Positions 40,074 to 47,551 of a stretch of DNA of 64,000 bases are shown one piece after another. Made by a program: the position numbers and the translations under genes. The stretch lies in IMG/VR virus record IMGVR_UViG_3300021519_000916, positions 1 to 64,000 of that record; one strand, given 5' to 3'. Origin of the DNA: a virus. Under the pieces are notes generated by a model, which made no database searches, was not told the origin of the DNA, and was given only the letters and a program-made list of their open reading frames with translations. How positions within the stretch are numbered: the first letter of the stretch is position 1; every line of letters begins with the position of its first letter.

Positions 40074-41393
40074 ATGAATAAATTCGAACACACCACTGTT
40101 GCTGATGTGGCTCACGACTCAAATAAAAAGTTAGGTTATTATCTTTTTAATAATCAAATTTATTATAATAAAATGCAAGTGTTACTAGAAGCATCTAAAA
40201 CATCCAAAGACAACGTAAATAAATCACCAGAGGACGACATTAAATGGTTCTTCAATAATGACGTATTCATGAAATTCCCATGGCATGTGGAACCCGAAAC
40301 GCCACTTACTGAACTGTATCGTATACGGGCGCAACAACTCAGGGATCAATATGATTATATACGGGTTGAGGCATCAGGTGGGTCCGACAGTAGTACTGTA
40401 GTTTATAGCTTTTTACTTAACAACATTCACATAGATGAAATAGTATTTAGATATCCCAAGATTGGTGAGAAGGGAGTTTCTAATACTGCGCGATTTACCC
40501 AGTGTGAAAATACTCTAAGTGAATACGAATTTGCTACCAAACCAATGCTTAATTGGATTGCTACTAATTATCCTAAAGTTAAAATCACAATCTACGATTA
40601 TAGTGAAGACATGATTGCAAACGCAGATCGCGCCGACGAGTCATGGATATTTAAAACTAGACACTATTTACAGCCCGGACATGCATATAAAAATTCCTTA
40701 ACAGGCTTCACAGAACATCGAAGATTAGCAGACTCCGGTATCAACATTGGCGTCATATACGGCGTAGATAAACCCAAGATATGTATCAAAGATGGTAAGT
40801 TCTTTTTATATTTCTTTGACAGTTTAGCAAATTATAACAATCCAGATGTTGGCGATTATACAAATATAACCAATGAATATTTTTACTGGACTCCGGACAT
40901 GCCAGAGATACTTGCAAAACAAGCTCATATATGTAAGTATTGGTTTAGTATGCCGGAACATTATCAATTTCAAAAAACCCTGCATTGGCCTAATATGGAC
41001 TTTGCCGCTAGAAACTTATATGAGCAATTAGTCAAGGGAATTGTATATCCAGACTACGACCCAAATACATTCCAGGTTGCTAAACCCAGCAATAATATAT
41101 ACAACGAAATGGACCATTGGTTCCATGTCAACTTCAAAAATACCAAAGCATATAACGTATGGGAAGCCGGCATTAATCACCTACTAACTAACTTTCACGA
41201 GTCGTATATAAAAATGGACATACATGGTAGGGCATCAAATATTCAAGAATTTATGAGCCCGTTTTACTATGTTGGGGACAGTGACATTCCTGAGATTGGA
41301 GTAATAAAGAATAGAGAATTTATATCCAATAGTCGTTTACCAGTTTCTCAGAGACATGTGCATTTTATAAAAAACAAAATGGTAATTTATTAA
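40074..41393 (+). CDS. PP-loop ATPase (PAPS-reductase-like), copy 2
   Basis: A 439-residue PP-loop enzyme. The loop SGGSDSST is at residues 101-108; the start KKLGYYLFNNQIYYNK is shared with copy 1 and copy 3. A central FKTRHYLQPGHAYK block and IGVIYGVDKPK near residue 225 are also kept. Near-identical C-termini (HVHFIKNKMVIY) show a recent tandem duplication with copy 3. It is expected to adenylate a substrate; product unknown. Starts 9 bases after TctC copy 3. Confidence 0.68.
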   Translation: MNKFEHTTVADVAHDSNKKLGYYLFNNQIYYNKMQVLLEASKTSKDNVNKSPEDDIKWFFNNDVFMKFPWHVEPETPLTELYRIRAQQLRDQYDYIRVEASGGSDSSTVVYSFLLNNIHIDEIVFRYPKIGEKGVSNTARFTQCENTLSEYEFATKPMLNWIATNYPKVKITIYDYSEDMIANADRADESWIFKTRHYLQPGHAYKNSLTGFTEHRRLADSGINIGVIYGVDKPKICIKDGKFFLYFFDSLANYNNPDVGDYTNITNEYFYWTPDMPEILAKQAHICKYWFSMPEHYQFQKTLHWPNMDFAARNLYEQLVKGIVYPDYDPNTFQVAKPSNNIYNEMDHWFHVNFKNTKAYNVWEAGINHLLTNFHESYIKMDIHGRASNIQEFMSPFYYVGDSDIPEIGVIKNREFISNSRLPVSQRHVHFIKNKMVIY

Positions 41394-42694
41394 TGAAAAT
41401 TGAACATACACAGGTCGCCGGCGTTACTTTAGAATCAAATAAAAAGTTAGGGTATTATCTGTTTGATGACCAAGTGTACTATAATAAATTTCATGTACTA
41501 CTAGAATCATCCAAAACTGAAAAGAATAAACCACTAAACGATGCAGTTAAATGGTTCTTCAATGATGACGTATTCATGAAATTCCCATGGCACGTAGAAC
41601 CCAAAACATCAATGCAAGAACTATATCGTATGCGGGCCCAGCAACTCAGGGACCAATACGATTATATACGAGTTGAAGCGTCTGGCGGAGGAGATAGTAC
41701 TACTGTAGTCTATAGTTTTTTACTTAATAATATTCATTTAGACGAAGTTGTTTTTAGATATCCCAAAACCGGAGAGAATGGTGTGTCCGGAGATGCATGG
41801 GCAACTAACTGTGAGAATACCCTGAGTGAGTGGGAATATGCTGCAAAACCATTGCTTAATTGGATCGCTACTAACTACCCCAAGGTTAAAATTACAGTAC
41901 ATGATTATAGCGAAGACATGATTAAAAATGCTGACCGTGCCGACGAGTCATGGATATTTAAAACTAGACATTACCTGCAACCGGCACATGCACATAAACA
42001 CTCCACTACAGGATTTATTGAACATCGCAGGTTGGCCGATACCAATTCTAAAATTGGTATAATATACGGAATTGACAAACCCAAGTTATGCATTAAAGAC
42101 GGTAAGTTCTTTTTATATTTCTTTGATAACTTGGCGAATCACAATAACCCCGACGTTGGCGATTATACAAATATAACCAATGAGTTTTTCTATTGGACTC
42201 CGGACATGCCGGAGATAGTGGCCAAACAAGCTCACATGTGTAGGCATTGGTTTAGCATGCCGGAACATTATCAATTCCAGCGCACACTACTTTGGCCCAA
42301 TATTGACTTTTCTGCTAGAAGCTTATACGAACAACTAGTAAAAACCATTGTATACCCAGATTATGATTGCAATACATTCCAAGTAGCTAAACCAAGTAAT
42401 AACATATACAACGAAATGGATCATTGGTTCCATGTCAACTTCAAGAATACCAAAGCATATAATGTGTGGGAAGCTGGCATTAATCACTTGTTAAACAACC
42501 TTAATGAAAATTATATACATCTAGTTAACGGAAAACAAACAAATATTAAAGAATTTATGAGCCCGTTTTACTACATAGGGGAATGTAATATACCAAGCAT
42601 GGGCGTATTACAAAACAAAGCGTTAATGGATAAAGCCAGGGCAATGGCTACAAAACACGTACACTTTATAAAGAATAAGATGGTAATTTATTAA
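41393..42694 (+). CDS. PP-loop ATPase (PAPS-reductase-like), copy 3
   Basis: The 433-residue paralogue of copy 2 overlaps it by one base. The PP-loop reads SGGGDSTT (residues 97-104); Gly replaces Ser in the variable position of SGGxDS, which still fits the motif. The two proteins are alike over almost their whole length, differing most at residues 40-55 and in the C-terminal 60. Such duplicates could form a heteromer or handle different substrates. Function unknown. Confidence 0.68.
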   Translation: MKIEHTQVAGVTLESNKKLGYYLFDDQVYYNKFHVLLESSKTEKNKPLNDAVKWFFNDDVFMKFPWHVEPKTSMQELYRMRAQQLRDQYDYIRVEASGGGDSTTVVYSFLLNNIHLDEVVFRYPKTGENGVSGDAWATNCENTLSEWEYAAKPLLNWIATNYPKVKITVHDYSEDMIKNADRADESWIFKTRHYLQPAHAHKHSTTGFIEHRRLADTNSKIGIIYGIDKPKLCIKDGKFFLYFFDNLANHNNPDVGDYTNITNEFFYWTPDMPEIVAKQAHMCRHWFSMPEHYQFQRTLLWPNIDFSARSLYEQLVKTIVYPDYDCNTFQVAKPSNNIYNEMDHWFHVNFKNTKAYNVWEAGINHLLNNLNENYIHLVNGKQTNIKEFMSPFYYIGECNIPSMGVLQNKALMDKARAMATKHVHFIKNKMVIY

Positions 42695-42717
42695 CCAACT
42701 CAATGCTCGCATATTTC

Positions 42718-42725
42718 GATAAATA
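42718..42725 (+). promoter_or_regulatory. T4-late-like promoter box GATAAATA
   Basis: GATAAATA only 9 bases before ATG 42734, so a transcript starting here would be almost leaderless. Confidence 0.45.
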
Positions 42726-42733
42726 ATTGTACT

Positions 42734-43264
42734 ATGCCAGCAAATATTAAAGATTTACTAAAAAATACACAAGACATTTTCATGACAGATTCTGCTGTCA
42801 GCACCCTATTAGACTTTGAACGGGTGTTAGATGAGCTTGATTTATACGCATTTGCCAATTGGAAGCAAGGCGAATTAGTCGAAGGTCCCACATACGAAAA
42901 GTACTTTGTAAAATGCACTTTTATGTGGCCCTACAAAAAAATGCCCGATCCCCGTGGCGCACAAAGACTGTCTGAATACGATTGTGATATTACATTTGAA
43001 CGTGACTTCTTTGAACACCCTATTAAAGTAAAAAGCCCAAACGACTATAAGCCCGGAACAAAAGTTCCTAAAATGGTCAAGAGCCCCATATGGCTAGTTG
43101 ACATTGTTATGCCTAAGAAGTTAATGGCAGACATTGAAAAAGGTGCTTTAGAACTTGAATCGGGCACAATTGATATGGAAGACATTAATCAAGCATACGA
43201 AACCGGTGCTGATAATGATGCTATAGACCAAGAGGAACAAATCAATGACCAACCAACACAGTAA
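42734..43264 (+). CDS. Conserved phage protein, unknown function
   Basis: The 176-residue protein starts at ATG 42734, almost at the expected late start. It has KNTQDIFMTDSAVSTLLDFERVL near residues 10-32, a CTFMWPYKKMPDPRG block near residue 65 and YDCDITFERDFF. The C-terminal 40 residues are acidic. It recalls conserved T4-like phage proteins of the late region whose role is not known. The following gene starts inside it (20-base overlap). Confidence 0.6.
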   Translation: MPANIKDLLKNTQDIFMTDSAVSTLLDFERVLDELDLYAFANWKQGELVEGPTYEKYFVKCTFMWPYKKMPDPRGAQRLSEYDCDITFERDFFEHPIKVKSPNDYKPGTKVPKMVKSPIWLVDIVMPKKLMADIEKGALELESGTIDMEDINQAYETGADNDAIDQEEQINDQPTQ

Positions 43265-43805
43265 CCTATTTGAGGGTCTAGAAGTTGGCGACTTAAAGCG
43301 GTTAATCCACCCCGAATTACATATTGACGAATTTAAAAGCAAGTTAGGCGACGATGCCGACGTTGTTGTTGTTAGTTTTAAAGTTGACAGTAAAGATCCA
43401 GCAATTGATTTAGTGGCATTCATTGAAAAAGGCTACAGCTGGGTCATTGATGCCGATGTTAGTTCCGGCGAACTTGAAGATGGTTCATATATTGTATTTG
43501 TTGAGATGGATCGTGATGCCGACGCTCCAAAAAATATTATGCAGTTAATGGATGAATTATTGAATTTAACAGAGCAAGATGAAAGCGACTGGCGAGTGCG
43601 CTATTATAAATCTCGTCAAGAAAAGCAATTAAGCCTTGATGCGTTAGAAGAACTTGTGCCAACTACACCAGAAGCCTACGAAAAGGCCCATGGTCAGTCT
43701 GATATTGATCAGTTAAAGACTGCTGCTGGTATAAATGTAACTACTAAAGCACCTAAAAACGACTTTACAGAATCTTTACGTAATCTAGCTGGCATTGCAC
43801 GTTAG
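43245..43805 (+). CDS. Conserved late phage protein, unknown function
   Basis: A 186-residue acidic protein. It has the recurring plan LFEGLEVGDLKRLIHPELHI, DEFKSKLGDDADVVV near residue 25, EKGYSWVIDADVSSGE near residue 62 and the end of many T4-like phage counterparts, ESLRNLAGIAR. I recall this family in aquatic T4-like phages beside structural genes; its function is not established. Overlaps the upstream gene by 20 bases. Confidence 0.65.
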   Translation: MTNQHSNLFEGLEVGDLKRLIHPELHIDEFKSKLGDDADVVVVSFKVDSKDPAIDLVAFIEKGYSWVIDADVSSGELEDGSYIVFVEMDRDADAPKNIMQLMDELLNLTEQDESDWRVRYYKSRQEKQLSLDALEELVPTTPEAYEKAHGQSDIDQLKTAAGINVTTKAPKNDFTESLRNLAGIAR

Positions 43806-43810
43806 TACTA

Positions 43811-43818
43811 TATAAATA
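43811..43818 (+). promoter_or_regulatory. T4-late promoter box TATAAATA
   Basis: Exact T4 late consensus TATAAATA, 26 bases before ATG 43844 of the endolysin gene, with an AAGGAGAT ribosome binding site between. The best match in the window. Confidence 0.65.
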
Positions 43819-43843
43819 CTGAGTATCTACTAAGGAGATAAAC

Positions 43844-44470
43844 ATGAGCTTCGATTTCAATTTCACTAAAGAAAAGTTAGCAAAAATTATTACAGGTAAC
43901 CAATACGTAGACCATTGGTTTGACGCACTGAACACTATATTACCAGATTATGAGATTACCTCATTGAATCGTGTTGCGGCATTTATAGCGCAGACAGCCC
44001 ATGAATCCGGCAACTATAAAGCATTAAAAGAGAATTTAAATTATCAGGCCGCATCTTTGTGTAAGGTATGGCCAAGGTTATTTCCAACAATGGAAATAGC
44101 AAATCAATACGCACATAAGCCAGAGATGATTGCTAATCGTGCCTACGCAGATCGTATGGGCAATGGTAACGAAGCAAGCGGCGACGGGTGGAGACATTGC
44201 GGACGTGGACTTATCCAACTAACCGGTAAGGCAAACTATACTGCATTTGCAGAAAGTATTGAAACACCAGTGGATGAATTAGTTGAATTTTTACAGACCT
44301 TTGAAGGCGCTGTACAATCAGCTTGCTGGTTCTGGGAAACTAATAACTTAAACCAATGGGCAGACAAAGGTGATATGCTTACGTTAACTAAACGTATCAA
44401 TGGCGGCACATTGGGACTTGACGATCGTATTAAACATTATAACCATGCATTAGAAGTGCTAGGCGCCTAA
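43844..44470 (+). CDS. GH19-type endolysin (chitinase/lysozyme-like)
   Basis: The 208-residue enzyme has the GH19 signature: TAHESGNYK at residues 51-59 (catalytic acid Glu54), a NEASGDGWRHCGRGLIQLTG core near residues 108-127, and LTKRINGGTLGLDDR near the end. In phages GH19 proteins cut peptidoglycan and are used for lysis. No signal peptide is visible, so a holin is needed. The gene starts after an exact T4-type late promoter and is followed directly by the membrane and lipoprotein genes of the lysis cassette. Confidence 0.85.
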   Translation: MSFDFNFTKEKLAKIITGNQYVDHWFDALNTILPDYEITSLNRVAAFIAQTAHESGNYKALKENLNYQAASLCKVWPRLFPTMEIANQYAHKPEMIANRAYADRMGNGNEASGDGWRHCGRGLIQLTGKANYTAFAESIETPVDELVEFLQTFEGAVQSACWFWETNNLNQWADKGDMLTLTKRINGGTLGLDDRIKHYNHALEVLGA

Positions 44471-44935
44471 ATGTTTGGATGGTTAGTTGAACACGCACTA
44501 TTAATAATTCCAACTTGGGCATGGTTGGCACTTGCTGTTGCTGGCGCAGTAGTATATTATCTCAGCGGATTTATTCTAGCATTTCCACAATTTAAGCCAT
44601 ATGGCATATTAGTTAAAGTAGTCGGAGTACTGGCATTACTTGGCGGAGTATTCATGACCGGCGGCGAAGGAGTTACAGCTATATGGCAACAACAAATTAA
44701 AGAATCAAACGAACGTATTGCTATAGCCGAAGCGCAAAGCAAAGAAGTTAATGTTAAGATAGTGGAAAAGGTTGTTAAGCAATTAGAAGTAGTGCATCAA
44801 AAGGGCGCTGAAGTTATAAAGTATGTGGATCGCGAAGTTACCAAATACGATAATACCTGCCCTGTTCCTGATGTGGTAGTCAAGGCACACAATGCGGCCG
44901 CATTAAATCAATCAATTGAAAAGGATAAGAAATGA
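44471..44935 (+). CDS. Membrane protein of the lysis cassette (holin or inner-membrane spanin-like)
   Basis: The 154-residue protein has two membrane segments (about residues 12-34 and 46-65), followed by a coiled-coil periplasmic or cytoplasmic stretch and a C-terminal region with CPVPDVVVKAHNAAALN. The layout fits a holin or Rz-like i-spanin. It begins one base after the endolysin stop and overlaps the lipoprotein gene by 4 bases, as in spanin pairs. Confidence 0.65.
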   Translation: MFGWLVEHALLIIPTWAWLALAVAGAVVYYLSGFILAFPQFKPYGILVKVVGVLALLGGVFMTGGEGVTAIWQQQIKESNERIAIAEAQSKEVNVKIVEKVVKQLEVVHQKGAEVIKYVDREVTKYDNTCPVPDVVVKAHNAAALNQSIEKDKK

Positions 44936-45198
44936 AATACTTACTAATCCTGGTTACAATTATGCTAACAGCATGTGCATCTACAGTACCAACCATAGCT
45001 AAATTTCCCGAAGTGCCATCGCAACTATTAGAGAAGTGCCCACCATTAAAAACAATACCAACAGAAACAACAGTATTCAGCGAGTTAACTAAAACAGTTA
45101 CAGTTAACTACACAACATATTATGAATGTGCAATAAAACAAGAAGCATGGGCTGAATGGTTCAATACTCAGAAGAAAATATACGAGAGTTTAAAATGA
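44932..45198 (+). CDS. Small lipoprotein, o-spanin (Rz1-like) candidate
   Basis: The 88-residue protein has a lipoprotein signal (MKYLLILVTIMLTACAST, lipobox LTAC, Cys15). The mature part holds a CPPLK element and a helical C-terminus (KQEAWAEWFNTQKKIYESL). It overlaps the preceding membrane protein by 4 bases, consistent with an i-spanin/o-spanin pair joining inner and outer membrane during lysis. Larger than typical Rz1 but acceptable. Confidence 0.7.
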   Translation: MKYLLILVTIMLTACASTVPTIAKFPEVPSQLLEKCPPLKTIPTETTVFSELTKTVTVNYTTYYECAIKQEAWAEWFNTQKKIYESLK

Positions 45199-45608
45199 AA
45201 AAATTAATATACGTAGCCTTGTTTTCGTTGTTGTCTGGATGTGCAAGTATTCAAAATATATACGAAGCATATACAATGGCTAAGTTTGATGTTAACGAGT
45301 ATCAATACATCACACGTATACGTACACACGCACAGCTAGGTGGTCCATTGTGTGGAACACCCGACGTTAAAGAACATGTTAAGTATATTTTTGTAGTGGC
45401 ACAAGAATATAAAAACTACGCAGAATTAATACCCAACAATCAAAACAGTTTTAAATTAGCAACAACGCTAACGCAAATTACTGATGAATTTGCTAAAAAA
45501 TATCAAGGTGCAGAAACACCGAGTGTTGTATATTGCAAGGCTAAATTTATGGCTATCGAACGTTCAAGTGAGAACATACAAAAGGTTATAGGAGCCAAGC
45601 CAAGATGA
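45195..45608 (+). CDS. Small lipoprotein of the lysis cassette
   Basis: The 137-residue protein starts at ATG 45195 with MKKLIYVALFSLLSGCAS, a lipobox with Cys16 (LSGC). The mature part of 120 residues has no known motif, with two further Cys (GPLCGTP, VYCKAKF) that may form a disulfide. An upstream extension of the frame lacks the signal. Overlaps neighbours by 4 bases each. Possibly superinfection exclusion or spanin-type work; unknown. Confidence 0.65.
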   Translation: MKKLIYVALFSLLSGCASIQNIYEAYTMAKFDVNEYQYITRIRTHAQLGGPLCGTPDVKEHVKYIFVVAQEYKNYAELIPNNQNSFKLATTLTQITDEFAKKYQGAETPSVVYCKAKFMAIERSSENIQKVIGAKPR

Positions 45609-45868
45609 ACGCACAACAAATTTTAGATGGCATTTACGGAACACAAACACAAGACCCCATTGCACAGCAATTAGCAGGGGTATTAGCACAATACACCCAA
45701 CAATTTCAAGCAGGGCAGATGAGCAAAGACGAATACGCTGAACTAGTAAGAGATTTACAAACAGAACAACTAATTAATGCTCAGTGTAGTGACTTAGAAG
45801 CCAAAGAACGGTTAAATACAATATGTAATGCAGTATTAAATGCAGTGGACATACTAAGTAGCATATAA
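45605..45868 (+). CDS. Small helical phage protein
   Basis: An 87-residue Gln-rich protein, helical, with the pattern AQQLAGVLAQYTQQFQAGQM and SKDEYAELVRDLQTE; similar small SHOCT-like segments occur in many phages. The C-terminus (NAVLNAVDILSSI) is amphipathic. It overlaps the lipoprotein by 4 bases. Function unknown. Confidence 0.55.
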   Translation: MNAQQILDGIYGTQTQDPIAQQLAGVLAQYTQQFQAGQMSKDEYAELVRDLQTEQLINAQCSDLEAKERLNTICNAVLNAVDILSSI

Positions 45869-45892
45869 AAATAATTCAAATAGGAGCTAATA

Positions 45893-46393
45893 ATGAGCGA
45901 AGTAAGCGAAAGCGAAAAGAAAAAAGAAGATTGGATGAATAGCAAATGGCGTCCAATGATGGGCTGGATGTACATGTCAGTATGTGTGTTTGACTTTGTA
46001 TTGGCCCCAATTTTATGGTCAATGTTACAAGCAGTATTTCACGGCGGGGTAAACGTACAATGGCAACCACTAACATTGCAAGGTGCTGGTTTATTCCACA
46101 TTGCGATGGGTGCTGTCCTTGGTATTGCGGCAATGGGTCGTACACAGGAAAAATTAGCAGGTGCTAATAATGGCGGAGCAGGCGGTACATCATATACTGC
46201 GCCAGCACCAATTAGCAGCCCATCACCAAGTACAAGTGCTCCGCCGGCACCAAGCTGGGGGACAACGCCGGTGGCAAGTCCATTCCCGAGTGCTCCGGTA
46301 GCAAGTCCATTTCCAAGTGCTCCGGTGGCTACGCCATTGATGAGTTCGTCTGGTAAGTTGGCACCACAGCCGGCACAAGATCCGGTACTATAA
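45893..46393 (+). CDS. Holin-like membrane protein with Pro/Ser-rich tail
   Basis: The 166-residue protein has two or three membrane segments in residues 20-88 (WRPMMGWMYMSVCVFDFVLA; FHIAMGAVLGIAAMG), resembling 3TM holins. The last 75 residues are Pro/Ser/Ala-rich with a repeated ASPFPSAPVA element, probably disordered. A GGAGCT site precedes it. It lies near the endolysin, which supports a holin role. Confidence 0.65.
   Translation: MSEVSESEKKKEDWMNSKWRPMMGWMYMSVCVFDFVLAPILWSMLQAVFHGGVNVQWQPLTLQGAGLFHIAMGAVLGIAAMGRTQEKLAGANNGGAGGTSYTAPAPISSPSPSTSAPPAPSWGTTPVASPFPSAPVASPFPSAPVATPLMSSSGKLAPQPAQDPVL
46263..46347 (+). repeat. Short in-frame Pro/Ser repeat
   Basis: Two nearly identical copies of a 30-base unit (coding SPFPSAPVA) in the tail of the holin-like gene. 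Confidence 0.6.
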
Positions 46394-46413
46394 ATTAAAA
46401 ATAAGGAAATATC

Positions 46414-46629
46414 ATGAAATATATCATATCAGCGTTTGCATTACTCGCATTACTTACAACTAACCCAGTGTTTGCTGCTGGCGAGACTAAAGAAGTATGT
46501 AAGGATGCAGTGGGTAAAGATGGTAAGGTTGTTAAAAATAAAGATGGTTCTGCCAAACAAACCTGTAAGAAAATTAAGGTACACAAAAAGGCAGAAGGCA
46601 CTAAAGTACCTGAAAACTCAAAAAAATAG
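46414..46629 (+). CDS. Small secreted basic protein
   Basis: A 71-residue protein with a clear signal peptide (MKYIISAFALLALLTTNPVFAA, cleavage near residue 22) and a mature Lys-rich stretch with two Cys (EVCKDAVGKDGK, QTCKKIKVHKK) that may form one disulfide. Strongly basic, periplasmic. It has an AAGGAAAT site and its own terminator. Like the small secreted protein at 6.0-6.2 kb, it may bind cell wall or membrane; function unknown. Confidence 0.65.
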   Translation: MKYIISAFALLALLTTNPVFAAGETKEVCKDAVGKDGKVVKNKDGSAKQTCKKIKVHKKAEGTKVPENSKK

Positions 46630-46646
46630 ACTACATCATCAAAAAC

Positions 46647-46689
46647 AAAAGCCGATTGAGTTGACACCAGTCGGCTTTTCATTTATAAT
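46647..46689 (+). terminator. Terminator with an embedded promoter before dnaJ
   Basis: Stem AAAAGCCGA (46647-46655) and TCGGCTTTT (46671-46679). The 15-base loop carries TTGACA (46661-46666), the -35 of a promoter whose TATAAT lies at 46684-46689 (17-base spacer). Predicted +1 falls on the A of the dnaJ ATG. Confidence 0.8.
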
Positions 46690-46695
46690 AGCAAC

Positions 46696-47541
46696 ATGAC
46701 TCATTATGCTACCCTAGGTGTTGCCGAAAACGCAAATGCCGACGATATTAAAAAAGCCTACCGAAGGTTAGCGAGTCAACACCACCCGGACAAAGGTGGC
46801 GACACTAAAAAGTTTCAAGAAATACAAACCGCATACGATACCATAAGCGATAATGAAAAACGACAACAGTACGATATGCAACGCAGTGGACGAGGACCGC
46901 AGCAATTCCATTTCCACCAAGGTGATGTGAATAACGCGGACATAAGCGAACTATTTAGAAATTTTGGATTTGGTGGTGCTGACCCATTTACACCATTTAG
47001 GCAACAACAGCAACAAAGACGCAATAAAGATTTGCGTGTAGAAGTTGCAATCCCATTAGTTTCAACGTTAGAAGAACAAACCAAAGTCATTAGTGTATTG
47101 ACCACTACCGGAAGCAGAGAGACTGTTGAAGTTAAAATACCAAAGGGCATAACAAATGGCACCAATATAAAGTATGCCAATCTAGGTGATAACTTATTCA
47201 ATACTATACCGCGTGGTGACTTATATGTTCAAATTAATGTTCATAATGCGGAGAATTTTTTTGTAAACAACATTGACTTATACACATCAATTAGTGTAAA
47301 CTGTTTACTAGCAATAACAGGTGGAGTCACTACTATTACAGGCATCGATGATAAAAGTTTTATATTAACAATTCCGCAAGGAACACAACCAGGTACTAAA
47401 TTTAGAATAGCACAACAAGGATTATACCAATTGAATTCGAATATTAGAGGCAATTTGTTTGTAGAAATGAATGTTACAATCCCGCAAAATCTAAACACAG
47501 ATCAATTACAAATAGTTAAATCAATCCTCAATCCTCAATAA
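46696..47541 (+). CDS. DnaJ-like co-chaperone (CbpA-type, no zinc domain)
   Basis: The 281-residue protein has a full J domain (residues 1-65) with the His-Pro-Asp motif at residues 30-32, a Gly/Phe/Gln linker (residues 70-105) and a CbpA-like C-terminal peptide-binding region (DLRVEVAIPLVSTLEEQ; IPKGITNGTNIKYAN). The zinc-binding Cys repeats of DnaJ are absent. It should recruit host DnaK. Predicted to be leaderless because the promoter's +1 is the start codon. The ClpA-like gene follows. Confidence 0.9.
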   Translation: MTHYATLGVAENANADDIKKAYRRLASQHHPDKGGDTKKFQEIQTAYDTISDNEKRQQYDMQRSGRGPQQFHFHQGDVNNADISELFRNFGFGGADPFTPFRQQQQQRRNKDLRVEVAIPLVSTLEEQTKVISVLTTTGSRETVEVKIPKGITNGTNIKYANLGDNLFNTIPRGDLYVQINVHNAENFFVNNIDLYTSISVNCLLAITGGVTTITGIDDKSFILTIPQGTQPGTKFRIAQQGLYQLNSNIRGNLFVEMNVTIPQNLNTDQLQIVKSILNPQ

Positions 47542-47544
47542 ATA
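47537..47544 (+). promoter_or_regulatory. Possible T4-late-like box AATAAATA
   Basis: AATAAATATTTT, 8 bases before ATG 47552 of the ClpA-like gene. Weak match; the gene has no good ribosome binding site. Confidence 0.3.
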
Positions 47545-47551
47545 TTTTTAT

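Noticed and set aside
46263-46347. CRISPR-like or regulatory DNA repeat
   Set aside because: It is an in-frame Pro/Ser repeat of one protein, with two copies only.
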